A stretch of 64,000 nucleotides of DNA from Affinundibacterium fentianense (lineage in GTDB: Bacteria > Pseudomonadota > Gammaproteobacteria > Burkholderiales > Burkholderiaceae_D): NCBI RefSeq assembly GCF_018139545.1, contig NZ_JAGSPJ010000007.1, positions 62,001 to 126,000 of the forward strand. Direction: 5' to 3'. The position numbers were made by a program, and so were the translations under genes. The stretch's first letter is position 1; every line of letters begins with the position of its first letter. Of the stretch, positions 19,267-28,970 are shown piece by piece. The notes under the pieces are model-generated. The model had not been told where the DNA came from, made no database searches, and saw only the letters and a program-made list of their open reading frames with translations.

Positions 19267-19803
19267 ATGGCACTACAAGGCGTACATCATGTTGCCTACC
19301 GTTGTAAAGATACCAAAGAAACGGTGGAATTCTATCAACAAGCGCTAGGGATGGAATTTATGTTGGCGATTTCCGAAGATCGGGTGCCTTCCACCAAAGA
19401 GGAAGATCCCTATATGCATGTGTTTCTCGATGCGGGTAATGGCAACGTCTTGGCCTTTTTTGAAATTCCGAACTCACCACCGATGGGACGTGATATGAAT
19501 ACGCCAGCGTGGGTTCAACATCTCGCTTTCAAGGTCGAGAATTTAGATAGCTTGCTTGCGGCGAAGCAGCATTTGGAAGGCATGGGATTGGAGGTGATTG
19601 GCCCCACCAATCATGAGTTGTTCCAATCTATCTACTTTAATGATCCGAACGGCCATCGAATTGAGCTGGCTGCGAATACGTCGACGCCCGAAATGCTGCG
19701 AACTTTGCACGCAATCGCGCCACAAATGCTGAAAGATTGGACTGCGAGTAAATCGACTGTGCACCACGCCGCATGGTTACATGAAAAGGAGTTTGCGCAA
19801 TAG
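19267..19803 (+). CDS. VOC family (glyoxalase/dioxygenase-like) protein
   Basis: 178-aa protein; ATG 19267 is preceded by AAGGAGACAG, and upstream in-frame codons lack a ribosome binding site. The VOC fold starts GVHHVAYRCKDTKETVEFYQQALGMEF. Metal-site positions are suggested by His in HHVAYR, His in WVQHLAFKV and Glu in GHRIELAA. It follows hppD by about 105 bp and ends at a terminator, so it is likely in the same operon. A role in aromatic catabolism is inferred from context; the substrate is unknown. Confidence 0.8.
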   Translation: MALQGVHHVAYRCKDTKETVEFYQQALGMEFMLAISEDRVPSTKEEDPYMHVFLDAGNGNVLAFFEIPNSPPMGRDMNTPAWVQHLAFKVENLDSLLAAKQHLEGMGLEVIGPTNHELFQSIYFNDPNGHRIELAANTSTPEMLRTLHAIAPQMLKDWTASKSTVHHAAWLHEKEFAQ

Positions 19804-19837
19804 AGTCTGCCACCAGCTTAATTTCTTACTCATTGAT

Positions 19838-19872
19838 AGCAAAGTATGGCTCATGCCAGCTTTGCTTTTTTT
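19838..19872 (+). terminator. Terminator after HPPD/VOC operon
   Basis: AGCAAAG (19838-19844) pairs with CTTTGCT (19860-19866). An inner stem TGGC/GCCA has a TCAT loop, and a T run follows. Confidence 0.85.
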
Positions 19873-20052
19873 ATTTTCCGTATTGCTTGTGTTGTATTGA
19901 TACGGTTGTTGCATATTTTTTACCAATGCTTAGGTAAAATGCCTGCACGATTTGTTTAACTCGCTAGCCGTATTTGAAAGTGGCCGGGTTATGCGGATTC
20001 TGCCGATTGCTTCAGACAACTGAACTTGTAACTTGAATCAAACTCAAACAAG

Positions 20053-22446
20053 ATGACGGAACAACTATCAGCGGGCTTAAATAGCGAACTGGAAATCCAT
20101 ACTCTGCGTGAGCGCAACTCTTTACTCAATATTTTGAGTGAATTTGCGATTGCGTTATTACGTTTGCGTTCTCGCGAAGAAGTTTTGTGGTACACCGCGA
20201 ATGAGGTGGTCGGGCAAATGGGTTTCGACGACTGTGTGATTTATTTATGGGATGAAGCGTCACAATTGCTCATACAGCAGTCTGCTTTTGGACACAAAAT
20301 TTCAGAGCAAGGCTCTGTCAATAATGCATTGACCTTGCGACTAGGCGAAGGCTTGGTCGGTCGTGCAGCAAAATCCCGTGAAATTGTTTTGGTCAACGAC
20401 TTAAGTACTGACCCAAACTATGTGATGGATATGCAGCAGGCAAGTTCGGAGCTGGCAATCCCCATTATTTATGCCGATCAGTTAATCGGGGTCATCGACA
20501 GCGAAAACCTTGCCAAGAATTTTTATACCCCTGAGCATATCAAAATTCTAAATGCAGTTGCTTCGATGGTATCGGCAAAGCTTGCTCAGGCAAATCTGAT
20601 TCATCAACTTGAAACCTCTATTAGTGAATTGGAGTATGCACGTAAGTTGCAGAGTATCTTATTCAATATCGCTGCATTGACCTATGAGGATGAGAATTTC
20701 TTCAAGGTCTATGAAAAAATTCACCACCTTATTACTGAATTATTAGTTGCAAAATCTTTCTTCGTCGCGGTCTACAATGAAGATGCTGGTTGCATTGAAT
20801 TTCCTTATTTTGTGGACGAAAGGCATCCTGATATGTCTGCCGAAGACGGTCCGATTGATGCCGAAATGCGGGGAATGTCTGCATGGGTTATTTTCAACAA
20901 TTCCCCCTTGCTGCTGGGCCGGAATGAAATAATTCAACGCGCGCAAAATGGTGATTTTGAAATTCTCGGTACGGTTGCGGAATCATGGTTAGGAGTTCCG
21001 ATTGATGCGGGCGATCATCTCAAAGGTGCGCTGGTGGTGCAGACCTACTCATCATTAGTTTCCTATTTGGATTCCGATCGGGAACTGTTGGGGTATGTGG
21101 CGCAACATGTGTCCAATCTACTGAAACGGAAATTCGCAGAGAAAAAATTGCAGCATTTGGCCTTGCATGATGCCTTGACTGGCCTAGCAAATCGCAGTCT
21201 CTTTTTGGATCGAGTTTCTCATGCATTGAAGAAACGAGAACGTATCGACCAAAGACTGTGCGCCGTCTTATATATGGATGTCGATTTGTTTAAGACGGTC
21301 AATGATCGGTATGGCCATGCAGTTGGTGATGCACTGTTGGTGGCATTCGCAAAATTGTTGACATTGCAGACGCGTCAATTGGACACGGTCGCTCGCCTTG
21401 GCGGAGATGAATTCGCGCTGTTTCTAGAGGATATCGACTCTGAAGCAACGGCCGTATGCTTGGCGGAACGTATCATTCAAGCACTGCGGGAACCCATTCT
21501 TGCGAACGACGTATCGATTGCATGTTCGACGAGTATTGGAATCGCATTTATCACAGATGCCACAGTTTCAGCTGATGAAATTATTCGTCGTGCTGATACC
21601 GCTATGTATCAGGCGAAGGCCGCGGGAAGGGGGCACTTTCAATTATTTGATCCTTTATCTGATCGGGCGAATGTACGGGATTTATTATTTGGCGAAGAAA
21701 TTTTGCGGGCATTGAATGAGCAGCATTTTGTCTTGCATTACCAACCAGTTATCCATGTCCAGAGCAAGCGAGCAGTGGGCTTCGAAGCGTTGATTCGTTG
21801 GCCGCATCAGGAACGAGGCTGGATCGCACCAAATGAATTTATCGATTTCGCTGAGAAGCATCGATTGATAGAGAAAATTGATCGTTTTGTGCTGCGTCAA
21901 GTTGTCCAGCAAATGCAAGAGTGGCGACTTGAATTCGGTTTAACCCCGAAAGTCAGCATTAATATATCAGGGCGACATTTTGCAAGCCCTGAATTCATCG
22001 CAATGATGCTGGCCTTACTTGAAGAATTTGTCATCCCACCCCATAGCTTGGGCATCGAAATCACAGAGCGGGCGGTTATTGATAAATTTGCTCAGGCTCA
22101 GGCGAATATTCAAGTGTTGCGTGACCATCACGTACGAATTTTGCTGGATGACTTTGGTACCGGTTATTCTTCTTTAAATTATTTACACCAACTTACTCTC
22201 GATGTACTCAAAATTGATCGTACCTTCGTTCAAGGAATTAGTGTTGGTAAAGTGGGCAATCCGATCATCCACAGCATCGTCGCGTTGGCATCGGCTTTAA
22301 ACTTAACTGTAGTTGCCGAGGGGGTTGAAACTGAAGATGAATTGCGCGCTTTGCAAGATGTTCAATGCGAACTTTGCCAAGGTTTCTATTTTGCAAAAGC
22401 GCTACCAGCACGGGATGCAATTCAATATTTTCTGGATCATCAATAA
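20053..22446 (+). CDS. GAF-GAF-GGDEF-EAL cyclic-di-GMP signalling protein
   Basis: 797-aa cytoplasmic c-di-GMP enzyme with no membrane segment. Two GAF-type sensor domains occupy about 20-170 and 200-365. The diguanylate cyclase domain (about 375-535) has an intact RLGGDEF active site and an upstream RQLD inhibitory I-site. The phosphodiesterase domain (about 545-795) has EALIRW, NISGRHF, EITE, DDFGTGYSS and KIDRTFV plus AEGVETE. Both catalytic sites look complete, so either or both activities are possible. No partner gene is adjacent. Confidence 0.93.
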   Translation: MTEQLSAGLNSELEIHTLRERNSLLNILSEFAIALLRLRSREEVLWYTANEVVGQMGFDDCVIYLWDEASQLLIQQSAFGHKISEQGSVNNALTLRLGEGLVGRAAKSREIVLVNDLSTDPNYVMDMQQASSELAIPIIYADQLIGVIDSENLAKNFYTPEHIKILNAVASMVSAKLAQANLIHQLETSISELEYARKLQSILFNIAALTYEDENFFKVYEKIHHLITELLVAKSFFVAVYNEDAGCIEFPYFVDERHPDMSAEDGPIDAEMRGMSAWVIFNNSPLLLGRNEIIQRAQNGDFEILGTVAESWLGVPIDAGDHLKGALVVQTYSSLVSYLDSDRELLGYVAQHVSNLLKRKFAEKKLQHLALHDALTGLANRSLFLDRVSHALKKRERIDQRLCAVLYMDVDLFKTVNDRYGHAVGDALLVAFAKLLTLQTRQLDTVARLGGDEFALFLEDIDSEATAVCLAERIIQALREPILANDVSIACSTSIGIAFITDATVSADEIIRRADTAMYQAKAAGRGHFQLFDPLSDRANVRDLLFGEEILRALNEQHFVLHYQPVIHVQSKRAVGFEALIRWPHQERGWIAPNEFIDFAEKHRLIEKIDRFVLRQVVQQMQEWRLEFGLTPKVSINISGRHFASPEFIAMMLALLEEFVIPPHSLGIEITERAVIDKFAQAQANIQVLRDHHVRILLDDFGTGYSSLNYLHQLTLDVLKIDRTFVQGISVGKVGNPIIHSIVALASALNLTVVAEGVETEDELRALQDVQCELCQGFYFAKALPARDAIQYFLDHQ

Positions 22447-22501
22447 TCAACATCGCTGAGAGTAGTAGCGTCTCTCCGCGGCCATCGATAGACAACCCTG
22501 C

Positions 22502-23041
22502 CTAATGGGATGGCTCTACGCCTAAATTGATTTGGTCTGCCATCAAGCGATGGTACGCGCGTTTCAGCGCGATAATACGGACGACACGCACCAAGAGGCC
22601 AGCATTGATTGCACCGAACAACGCAGCAAAGCTCGCACTGAAAGTCGCGTCTAGTGCCCAATCGGGACGTATTGCAAACGTGACTGCCGCTGAATATTTT
22701 GCTATGAACATGCTGAAAATGAGCGCCAATGGAAACCAGCTCCCAGCGACGAAAAATTGATTTAACACTGCGTCATAGCGATGTTTTGTCTTTGTCCTCG
22801 AGATGAGTCCCAGCGAACAAAAAATCGTCACACTGGCAAGCCAAATGGAAAAAACCTGCAATCCTGAGCTCGCTTTACTAGGCAGGCTGCTAGCTGAGAA
22901 AATTAACATCGCGATCGGTAAAATTAGTAAACGTGGCAAAGTGATGTTGCGGTCGCGAGTTTGTTGTAAGCCGACGGCACAGAGAGCTACCAGTAAAATC
23001 CATACCCAAACTGGTGTGTGTGTCAAAATTTGCGAGATCAT
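22502..23041 (-). CDS. DUF6622-type integral membrane protein
   Basis: 179 aa from ATG 23041, which is preceded by GAGGAG; the open frame continues upstream without a better start. The product begins MISQILTHTPVWVWILL and has about four or five hydrophobic helices with a conserved QQTRDR turn after the first. This resembles DUF6622 proteins of unknown function in Burkholderiales. It is convergent with the GGDEF-EAL gene and has no evident partner. Confidence 0.65.
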   Translation of the reverse strand: MISQILTHTPVWVWILLVALCAVGLQQTRDRNITLPRLLILPIAMLIFSASSLPSKASSGLQVFSIWLASVTIFCSLGLISRTKTKHRYDAVLNQFFVAGSWFPLALIFSMFIAKYSAAVTFAIRPDWALDATFSASFAALFGAINAGLLVRVVRIIALKRAYHRLMADQINLGVEPSH

Positions 23042-23214
23042 TTCAGTACTCCTCAAGTTCGTGATGAACGCTACTGTGCATGAGCAGCGCTCTTTACGCG
23101 AGTTCAATGCGATTAAATACTGTGTTTTTGACGTGAAAGGTCAAAAAAGGGCGCGGATGGAGTTTCTCTTTGACTGCTAAAATGTGCGCCTAGAAATTTT
23201 GAAAGAACTTGATC

Positions 23215-23676
23215 GTGATAAATCTACATTTAGGAAATATTGGACAGATCATCCAACTAGCTATTGCCCCCGTATTTTTGCTGACTGGGGTAGGCACCAA
23301 TTTAACGGTTTTGACCAATAGGTTGGCTCGGATTATTGATCGATCACGTGTTCTTGAAGAAATCGTTGGGCAACAAGGCGCAGAAAGTTTGACTCCGATA
23401 ATGCGAATTGAACTCGATGAGTTGTATCAACGATCGCACTTAATTAATCGGGCAATTACGTTGAGTTCAACTTGTGCATTGCTGGTTTGCCTAGTGATCG
23501 CGGCATTATTTTTAGGCGATGCCTTAGATATACATTTGGATAAAATTATTGCCGCTCTGTTTGTTGCTGCTGTGTTTGCATTGATTGGCAGTTTCATTTT
23601 TTTCTTGCGAGAGATTTTCGTTGCCACTAAGACCTTGCGGCGCCAACGCGAACACGGTGCACGTTTCTTACCTTAG
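23215..23676 (+). CDS. DUF2721 family membrane protein
   Basis: About 153 aa. GTG 23215 is chosen because GAAAGAA lies at a better distance than for the TTG at 23209. The sequence IAPVFLLTGVGTNLTVLTNRLARIIDRSR is the DUF2721 signature. Two further helices near 80-100 and 110-135 give three membrane segments in total, with a basic C-terminal tail (RRQREHGARFLP). The function is unknown. Confidence 0.75.
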   Translation: MINLHLGNIGQIIQLAIAPVFLLTGVGTNLTVLTNRLARIIDRSRVLEEIVGQQGAESLTPIMRIELDELYQRSHLINRAITLSSTCALLVCLVIAALFLGDALDIHLDKIIAALFVAAVFALIGSFIFFLREIFVATKTLRRQREHGARFLP

Positions 23677-23835
23677 TTTTCATGCTTGCCAGGTCCACGG
23701 GCGTGAACTAAAAACCACGTCGAATCGATAACTTACGCTCTACTGCAGTCAAATTCTTGCTTTGCTGAAAAATTAAGGCACAATGGAATGCCCGAATACT
23801 CACGCGTATTCGCTTCCCACTGACTGGAGTCGGCG

Positions 23836-24342
23836 ATGATGACTGTACCCATCATTATTGATTTCGAAGCTTCCGGCTTCGGACAAGGTAGCTATCCCAT
23901 AGAGGTTGGTTTTTCTGGTCGCCATGGTGAGGGATGGTGCTCTTTAATTCGCCCTGAGGACGACTGGTTGCACTGGAATTTGGATGCCGCGCGCGTGCAC
24001 GGTATCCCTCGCGAAATTTTAGTCGAACGCGGTAATACGGTGCAATTTGTTGCTGAGCAATTGAATTTTTTCCTAGGCGGACGTACTGTCTATACCGATG
24101 GGTGGGGGCAAGATTACGTTTGGATGGCTAAGCTATTTGATGCAGCGGAAATCACACCAAAATTCAAATTAGTCGATCTATTTGAGATTATTAATGATGA
24201 TCAATTGCCTAATTGGGATGCGACGAAGGAGCAAATCATTAAGGAATTGTGTGTTGCCCGTCACCGCGCTAGTAGTGATGCACGAGTATTGCAATTAACT
24301 TGGCTGCGAACCTATGATGAGGCAAGAAAACTCAGCGCTTAA
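23836..24342 (+). CDS. DEDD-family 3'-5' exonuclease-like protein
   Basis: 168-aa protein with the exonuclease fold. The first acidic pair is in IIDFEASGFG (Asp and Glu at about 9 and 11). A later Asp lies in TDGWGQDYVW, and HRASSDARVL matches the last DEDDh His/Asp motif. It is smaller than DnaQ and shows no clamp-binding tail. The activity is inferred from motifs; DNA or RNA substrate is unknown. It lies about 80 bp upstream of uvrD. Confidence 0.7.
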   Translation: MMTVPIIIDFEASGFGQGSYPIEVGFSGRHGEGWCSLIRPEDDWLHWNLDAARVHGIPREILVERGNTVQFVAEQLNFFLGGRTVYTDGWGQDYVWMAKLFDAAEITPKFKLVDLFEIINDDQLPNWDATKEQIIKELCVARHRASSDARVLQLTWLRTYDEARKLSA

Positions 24343-24419
24343 GCCAAAAAAAATAGTCGAATTGTATAAAAAATCAGTCTTTTTTGCGTCGCCAGTTGAC
24401 ACTCCCGTATAATAGGGGA

Positions 24420-26696
24420 ATGCAAAATCTCCTTCATAATCTGAATCCCGAACAGTTAGCTGCTGTGACATTGCCGGCGCAATCAGCCTTAATTTTAGCT
24501 GGTGCTGGGTCGGGTAAAACTCGAGTCTTAACGACCCGAATTGCTTGGCTTATTCAAACTGGGCAAATTTCTCCGAACGGTGTACTTGCCGTGACTTTCA
24601 CCAACAAATCAGCAAAAGAAATGCTGATGCGCTTGTCTGCGATGTTGCCCATTAATACGCGTGGCATGTGGATAGGCACTTTTCATGGGCTGTGCAATCG
24701 CCTTTTGCGCGCACATCATCGTGATGCTGGCTTGCCACAAACCTTTCAGATTCTGGACTCCGGTGATCAATTATCGTTCATCAAGCGTTTGTTAAAAGCC
24801 AATAATATCGATGATGAAAAATTTCCGCCGAAGACATTAATGTATTTTATTAATAGTGCCAAAGATCAAGGTTTGCGGGCGGCACAGGTCGATGCATATG
24901 ATGATTTTAATCGCAAAATGGTGGCGTTGTATGATTTATATGATTTGCAGTGTCAACGTGAAGGGGTAGTTGATTTCGCTGAATTGTTGTTACGTACTTA
25001 TGAGTTATTGAGTCGGAATCAGCCTTTGCGTGAACACTATCAATCACGTTTTAAACATATATTGGTTGATGAGTTTCAAGATACCAATGACTTGCAGTAT
25101 AAATGGCTCAAATTGATGGCAGGTACCCAAGCAGCGGTTTTTGCGGTGGGTGATGATGATCAAAGTATCTATGCATTTCGAGGAGCCAATGTTGGCAACA
25201 TGTCGGCGTTCGAAAAAGAATTCCAAGTTGAAAATCTGATTAAATTGGAGCAGAACTATCGTTCCCATGGTCACATATTGGATGCCGCGAACGCATTGAT
25301 CGAACATAATAGTCAACGACTTGGAAAGAATTTGCGTACCGATGCCGGACACGGTGAGCTCGTTAGGATTTTTGAAGCAAGTAGCGATATTCAAGAGGCT
25401 CAGTGGATAGCCGAAGAGGCCAAAAATTTGATTCGGGATGGATACGATCAAAGTCAAATTGCTATCTTGTATCGGTCGAATGCACAATCCCGAGTGATTG
25501 AGCATGCCCTTTTTTCTGCGAATTTGCCATATCGCGTTTATGGAGGGCAACGTTACTTTGATCGTGCAGAGGTCAAACATGCGATTGCCTATTTGCAGTT
25601 GATGGACAACCCGCATAACGATTCCGCGTTTATGCGCGTTGTAAATTTTCCTACTCGTGGAATTGGTGCGCGATCGATCGAGCAACTGCAAGATGCTGCG
25701 AAACAGTATGGTATTTCTTTGTACGCCGCAGTTCCCTATGTCAGCGGCAAGGCAGGCTCTTCTTTGGCTAGTTTTGTGAAACTGATTGAAGGCGCGCGCT
25801 TTGAGACACAGCATTTGCCGCTACCAGAAATGGTGCAGGTGGTGCTGGATGTTAGTACCCTGTTGAACCACTATCAATCTGAAAAGGAAGGAACGGAAAG
25901 GATTGAGAACTTGGAGCAATTGGTTAATGCCGCGACATTATTTGTTGCAGAAGAAGGCTTTGGTCATGACGCTCCTGCTTTGCATGGGCCAGCTTCGAGA
26001 CCTGCGGGACAATTGATCACGAATGGTGCCGCGCCCATCGAAATTATCGATGCTGACGCGGCTTTACCGACTGTTATGTCACCACTCTCCGCATTTTTGT
26101 CACACGCATCACTAGAGGCAGGCGACAATCAGGCACAAGTTGGCCAAGATGCCCTGCAGTTGATGACAGTGCATGCGGCGAAAGGCTTGGAGTTCGATGC
26201 AGTCTTTATCGGTGGGCTGGAGGAAGGCCTATTCCCTCACGAAAATAGTACGCAAGAAGAATCGGGAGTAGAAGAAGAGCGTCGCCTTATGTATGTGGCG
26301 ATTACCCGTGCTCGTCAGCGACTTTATATGACTTTCTCCCAGACGCGGATGTTGCATGGGCAGACACGCTACAATCTGCGTTCAAGATTCTTTGATGAGT
26401 TGCCAGAAGCGTCGTTGAAATGGCTTTCACCGAAAATACAAACAAACTGGTTTGCGCGACCCAAGTCAGCATGGGACGATGCACCGGAGCTTGGTGCCAA
26501 TGCGATTGCGCAGAGCCTGCAGTCACAATCACAATCAGTTTGGCGTATTGGTCAAAATGTTGCGCATGCCAAATTTGGCGAAGGCGTGATTGTGAACATT
26601 GAAGGCAGCGGCAGCAACGCCCGGGCACATATTAATTTTGGAAAGTTTGGTATGAAATTGCTCGATTTGAGCATCGCTAAACTGGATAGAATTTAA
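24420..26696 (+). CDS. uvrD: DNA helicase II, UvrD/PcrA type
   Basis: 758-aa SF1A 3'-5' helicase for nucleotide-excision and mismatch repair. Motif Q LNPEQLAAV is followed by Walker A AGAGSGKT, motif Ia TFTNKSAKEM, motif II DEFQDTN, GDDDQSIYAFRGA (motif III), and the late motifs LMTVHAAKGLEFD and EEERRLMYVAITRA. The C-terminal tudor-like region includes VAHAKFGEGVI. I start at ATG 24420 (MQNLLHNLN). A TATAAT at 24408-24413 is so close that the mRNA could be nearly leaderless; no ribosome binding site other than AGGGG is seen. Confidence 0.96.
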   Translation: MQNLLHNLNPEQLAAVTLPAQSALILAGAGSGKTRVLTTRIAWLIQTGQISPNGVLAVTFTNKSAKEMLMRLSAMLPINTRGMWIGTFHGLCNRLLRAHHRDAGLPQTFQILDSGDQLSFIKRLLKANNIDDEKFPPKTLMYFINSAKDQGLRAAQVDAYDDFNRKMVALYDLYDLQCQREGVVDFAELLLRTYELLSRNQPLREHYQSRFKHILVDEFQDTNDLQYKWLKLMAGTQAAVFAVGDDDQSIYAFRGANVGNMSAFEKEFQVENLIKLEQNYRSHGHILDAANALIEHNSQRLGKNLRTDAGHGELVRIFEASSDIQEAQWIAEEAKNLIRDGYDQSQIAILYRSNAQSRVIEHALFSANLPYRVYGGQRYFDRAEVKHAIAYLQLMDNPHNDSAFMRVVNFPTRGIGARSIEQLQDAAKQYGISLYAAVPYVSGKAGSSLASFVKLIEGARFETQHLPLPEMVQVVLDVSTLLNHYQSEKEGTERIENLEQLVNAATLFVAEEGFGHDAPALHGPASRPAGQLITNGAAPIEIIDADAALPTVMSPLSAFLSHASLEAGDNQAQVGQDALQLMTVHAAKGLEFDAVFIGGLEEGLFPHENSTQEESGVEEERRLMYVAITRARQRLYMTFSQTRMLHGQTRYNLRSRFFDELPEASLKWLSPKIQTNWFARPKSAWDDAPELGANAIAQSLQSQSQSVWRIGQNVAHAKFGEGVIVNIEGSGSNARAHINFGKFGMKLLDLSIAKLDRI

Positions 26697-26737
26697 TTCA
26701 GGGGTGGTGCCTCAAATGAGGCTCTTATCAAAACGCG

Positions 26738-27370
26738 TCATAGATGATACGCAGTTGTAGTCATTACCTTGGCCATCCCTTGCATCAGCAAGGTTATCGG
26801 TGCGGGTAGATTTGTTGCCCCTAGCGCTTGAGCCGCTGCGCCATGGGCGATTTCATCTTGGCGCATTTGTTCGACGATGGCTCGTGAAGCATGATCGTCT
26901 GCCGGTAGTGATTTGAGGTGGCTCTGCAAATGTGCTTCGACCTGTTTCTCAGTTTCAACCACGAACCCGAGACTAATCGCATCCCCACTACGTCCAGCGA
27001 TTAGGCCGCAAGTGTAGGCGCCAACATACCAAAGAGGATTGAGTACACTAGTGTGAGAATTGAGTTCCTGTAAGCGTTCTGCTGTCCAAGCGAGGTGATC
27101 TTCTTCCTCGACACTCGAGCGAGCGAATTGGCGTTTTACGTCTTGCGATTGTGAAAACACCGCTTGTGAATCATAGAGTGCTTGCGCGCAAATTTCGCCA
27201 ACGTGGTTGACCCGCATTAAACCGGCGCTATGCTTCTGTTCCGCCTCAGTCAGCACGGATGCTTTGCAATTTGAGGCTGGGTTCTGACGAGACGCTTTAG
27301 CTTGCCCTGTAATGACGCGTAGGGCACGATCAAAGCGAATCAGAAAATGGTCGGTTTGTTGATTAAACAT
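26738..27370 (-). CDS. coq7: COQ7-type demethoxyubiquinone hydroxylase
   Basis: Di-iron monooxygenase that hydroxylates 2-polyprenyl-3-methyl-6-methoxy-1,4-benzoquinone in ubiquinone biosynthesis. It is the betaproteobacterial alternative to UbiF. The product is 210 aa. The di-iron ligands appear in two ExxH sets: GEICAQALYDSQ with EEEDHLAW, and VETEKQVEAH with RQDEIAHG. It is convergent with uvrD, and a small hairpin GCCTC-AAAT-GAGGC (26709-26722) in the gap may help end transcription. Confidence 0.93.
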   Translation of the reverse strand: MFNQQTDHFLIRFDRALRVITGQAKASRQNPASNCKASVLTEAEQKHSAGLMRVNHVGEICAQALYDSQAVFSQSQDVKRQFARSSVEEEDHLAWTAERLQELNSHTSVLNPLWYVGAYTCGLIAGRSGDAISLGFVVETEKQVEAHLQSHLKSLPADDHASRAIVEQMRQDEIAHGAAAQALGATNLPAPITLLMQGMAKVMTTTAYHL

Positions 27371-27728
27371 AAGCGAGAGGAAAAGTTGACTGGCAAGTTT
27401 AAAGGACTGAATTGTAAAGGTTTTTTCTAATTATTTATTGCGTTAACGCAATAATTGCGTTAACAGAAAAATTGTTCTTGTGGCAGTTTTTTTGATTGAA
27501 ATCAGGTCTTTGTTGTTGCAATGCCACATAAAATTTCAATATGTTCTATAATAGCGCAATTCTCTTTGCCCAAAATGGTGCAATTTGATCAAATGCTACT
27601 TAGTATATGAGTCAAAATGTTGCCACGTTTCGTGGCAGTAACCAATAAAAAAAGAGATACCAGTTTTCGATCGATGTTTTGCTTTTGACATCGACCAAAA
27701 AATTCATTAACCTTTGGAGAATTTTTCA
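27371..27728. promoter_or_regulatory. Long control region of the major porin gene
   Basis: 358 bp without a gene. Two perfect inverted repeats stand out: the 18-bp TATTGCGTTAACGCAATA (27436-27453), followed at once by a second half copy ATTGCGTTAAC (27455-27464), and TGCCACG-TTT-CGTGGCA (27621-27637), which lies about 90 bp before the start. TGCCAC/GTGGCA also occurs near 27480 and 27522. They are candidate operator and 5' leader hairpin sites. Confidence 0.55.
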
Positions 27729-28793
27729 ATGAAAAAATCACTTATCGCTTTCGCAGTTTTGGGTGCATTCGCATCCGTCGCCTCTGCTCAGTCTTCTGTA
27801 GTTTTGTACGGTGTGATTGATGCATCGACATCTCATATGTCTAACCAAACAGCAACTGGCGGCAAAAAGTTTTCATTAGACGCAAGCAACCTGTCTTCTT
27901 CCCGTTGGGGCCTGAAAGGCACTGAAGATTTGGGTAATGGCTTGAAAGCAAACTTCAACTTGGAAAGCTCTTTGAACGTTGATACTGGCACAGCTGGTTC
28001 TTTGTTCGATCGTAATGCTTCTGTTGGTTTGTCTGGTGACTTCGGTACATTTAATCTTGGCCGCCAAACAAACTTGGCGTACGACACATTGATTCAAGTT
28101 GATCCATTGAACGTTGCGCACGTTGGTACAAATCCAAACGTAGCAATTGGTGCATTGAATAACAATGGCTTGTTCGGTACTCACGGTACAAGCGTTGGTG
28201 CATCTTCTCCAACACGTCAAAATAATTCTGTTAAATATGCATTCCCATCAGTATTGGGTGGCATTAACTTCGGCGCAATGTACGGTTTCGGTGAAAAAGC
28301 TGGTGACGCTTCTGCAAGTAGCTACGCTGGTGCATCTGCTGGTTTCAGCCAAAATGGTTTGACAGCTGTTTTCTCATATGGTCAATTGAAAGACGCTTCC
28401 AATAGCTCAACTTTGCGCGTGTACACTGGTGGTGCAAAATTCGTGGTTAATTCTGATTTCACAGTAAAAGTCACTTACGCTGAGAATGAATTGAATACAA
28501 CAGGCCGTACTTTGTCTGTATTGGGTGCAGGTGTTGATTATGCAGTAGCGCCACAAACAACTTTGACTGCTGCTTACTACGCGAATCGTCGTTCTGGCGA
28601 TGTAAAAGGTAAAGCTGATCAATATGTAGCAGTTGCTAAGTATGCTTTGAGCAAGCGTACAACTTTCTACGGTTCTTTCTCTTATGCTAAAGCAGGTACA
28701 ACTGCTGCAAAAGACCAAGAATTGGGCTTGTTCATCGGTGCTGGCAACAAGACAGCAACACGTACAACAGTTGGTTTGTTGCACTCCTTCTAA
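27729..28793 (+). CDS. Gram-negative porin (major outer-membrane protein)
   Basis: 354-aa trimeric general porin of the Burkholderiales type. The signal peptide MKKSLIAFAVLGAFASVASAQ is followed by SSVVLYGVIDAS, the classic first strand. The PEFGR-like loop is represented by SRWGLKGTEDLGNGLKANFNLE, and the C-terminus is TTVGLLHSF with terminal Phe. TTTGGAG precedes the start. Codon use is strongly biased (ACA for Thr, TTG for Leu, GCA/GCT for Ala), as for highly expressed genes, and leaves stop-free antisense frames. It has its own terminator. Confidence 0.97.
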   Translation: MKKSLIAFAVLGAFASVASAQSSVVLYGVIDASTSHMSNQTATGGKKFSLDASNLSSSRWGLKGTEDLGNGLKANFNLESSLNVDTGTAGSLFDRNASVGLSGDFGTFNLGRQTNLAYDTLIQVDPLNVAHVGTNPNVAIGALNNNGLFGTHGTSVGASSPTRQNNSVKYAFPSVLGGINFGAMYGFGEKAGDASASSYAGASAGFSQNGLTAVFSYGQLKDASNSSTLRVYTGGAKFVVNSDFTVKVTYAENELNTTGRTLSVLGAGVDYAVAPQTTLTAAYYANRRSGDVKGKADQYVAVAKYALSKRTTFYGSFSYAKAGTTAAKDQELGLFIGAGNKTATRTTVGLLHSF

Positions 28794-28840
28794 GCTGAAT
28801 CTATCTAGATTAGTTTAGTTGTAGCTTAGTTCGTTTTACG

Positions 28841-28870
28841 AAAAAGACTGCTTCGGCAGTCTTTTTTTTT
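28841..28870 (+). terminator. Terminator after porin
   Basis: Stem AAAAAGACTGC / GCAGTCTTTTT (28841-28851, 28856-28866) with the very stable TTCG tetraloop and a long T run. Confidence 0.95.
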
Positions 28871-28970
28871 GAACTAAAAATATATTTACGCATCTACAAC
28901 AGTCTTCTCCAAATCATGAATCTTGGAGCTTAGTAATAACACTTTTTTCGCATCTTATTCGTTCAAGCAC

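Noticed and set aside
24396..24413. TTGACA plus TATAAT as a full sigma70 promoter for uvrD
   Set aside because: The spacing is six bases, not 16-18, so the two cannot act as -35 and -10 of one promoter.
27833..28784. Minus-strand ORFs inside the porin gene
   Set aside because: Same codon-bias effect; the plus-strand porin is unambiguous.
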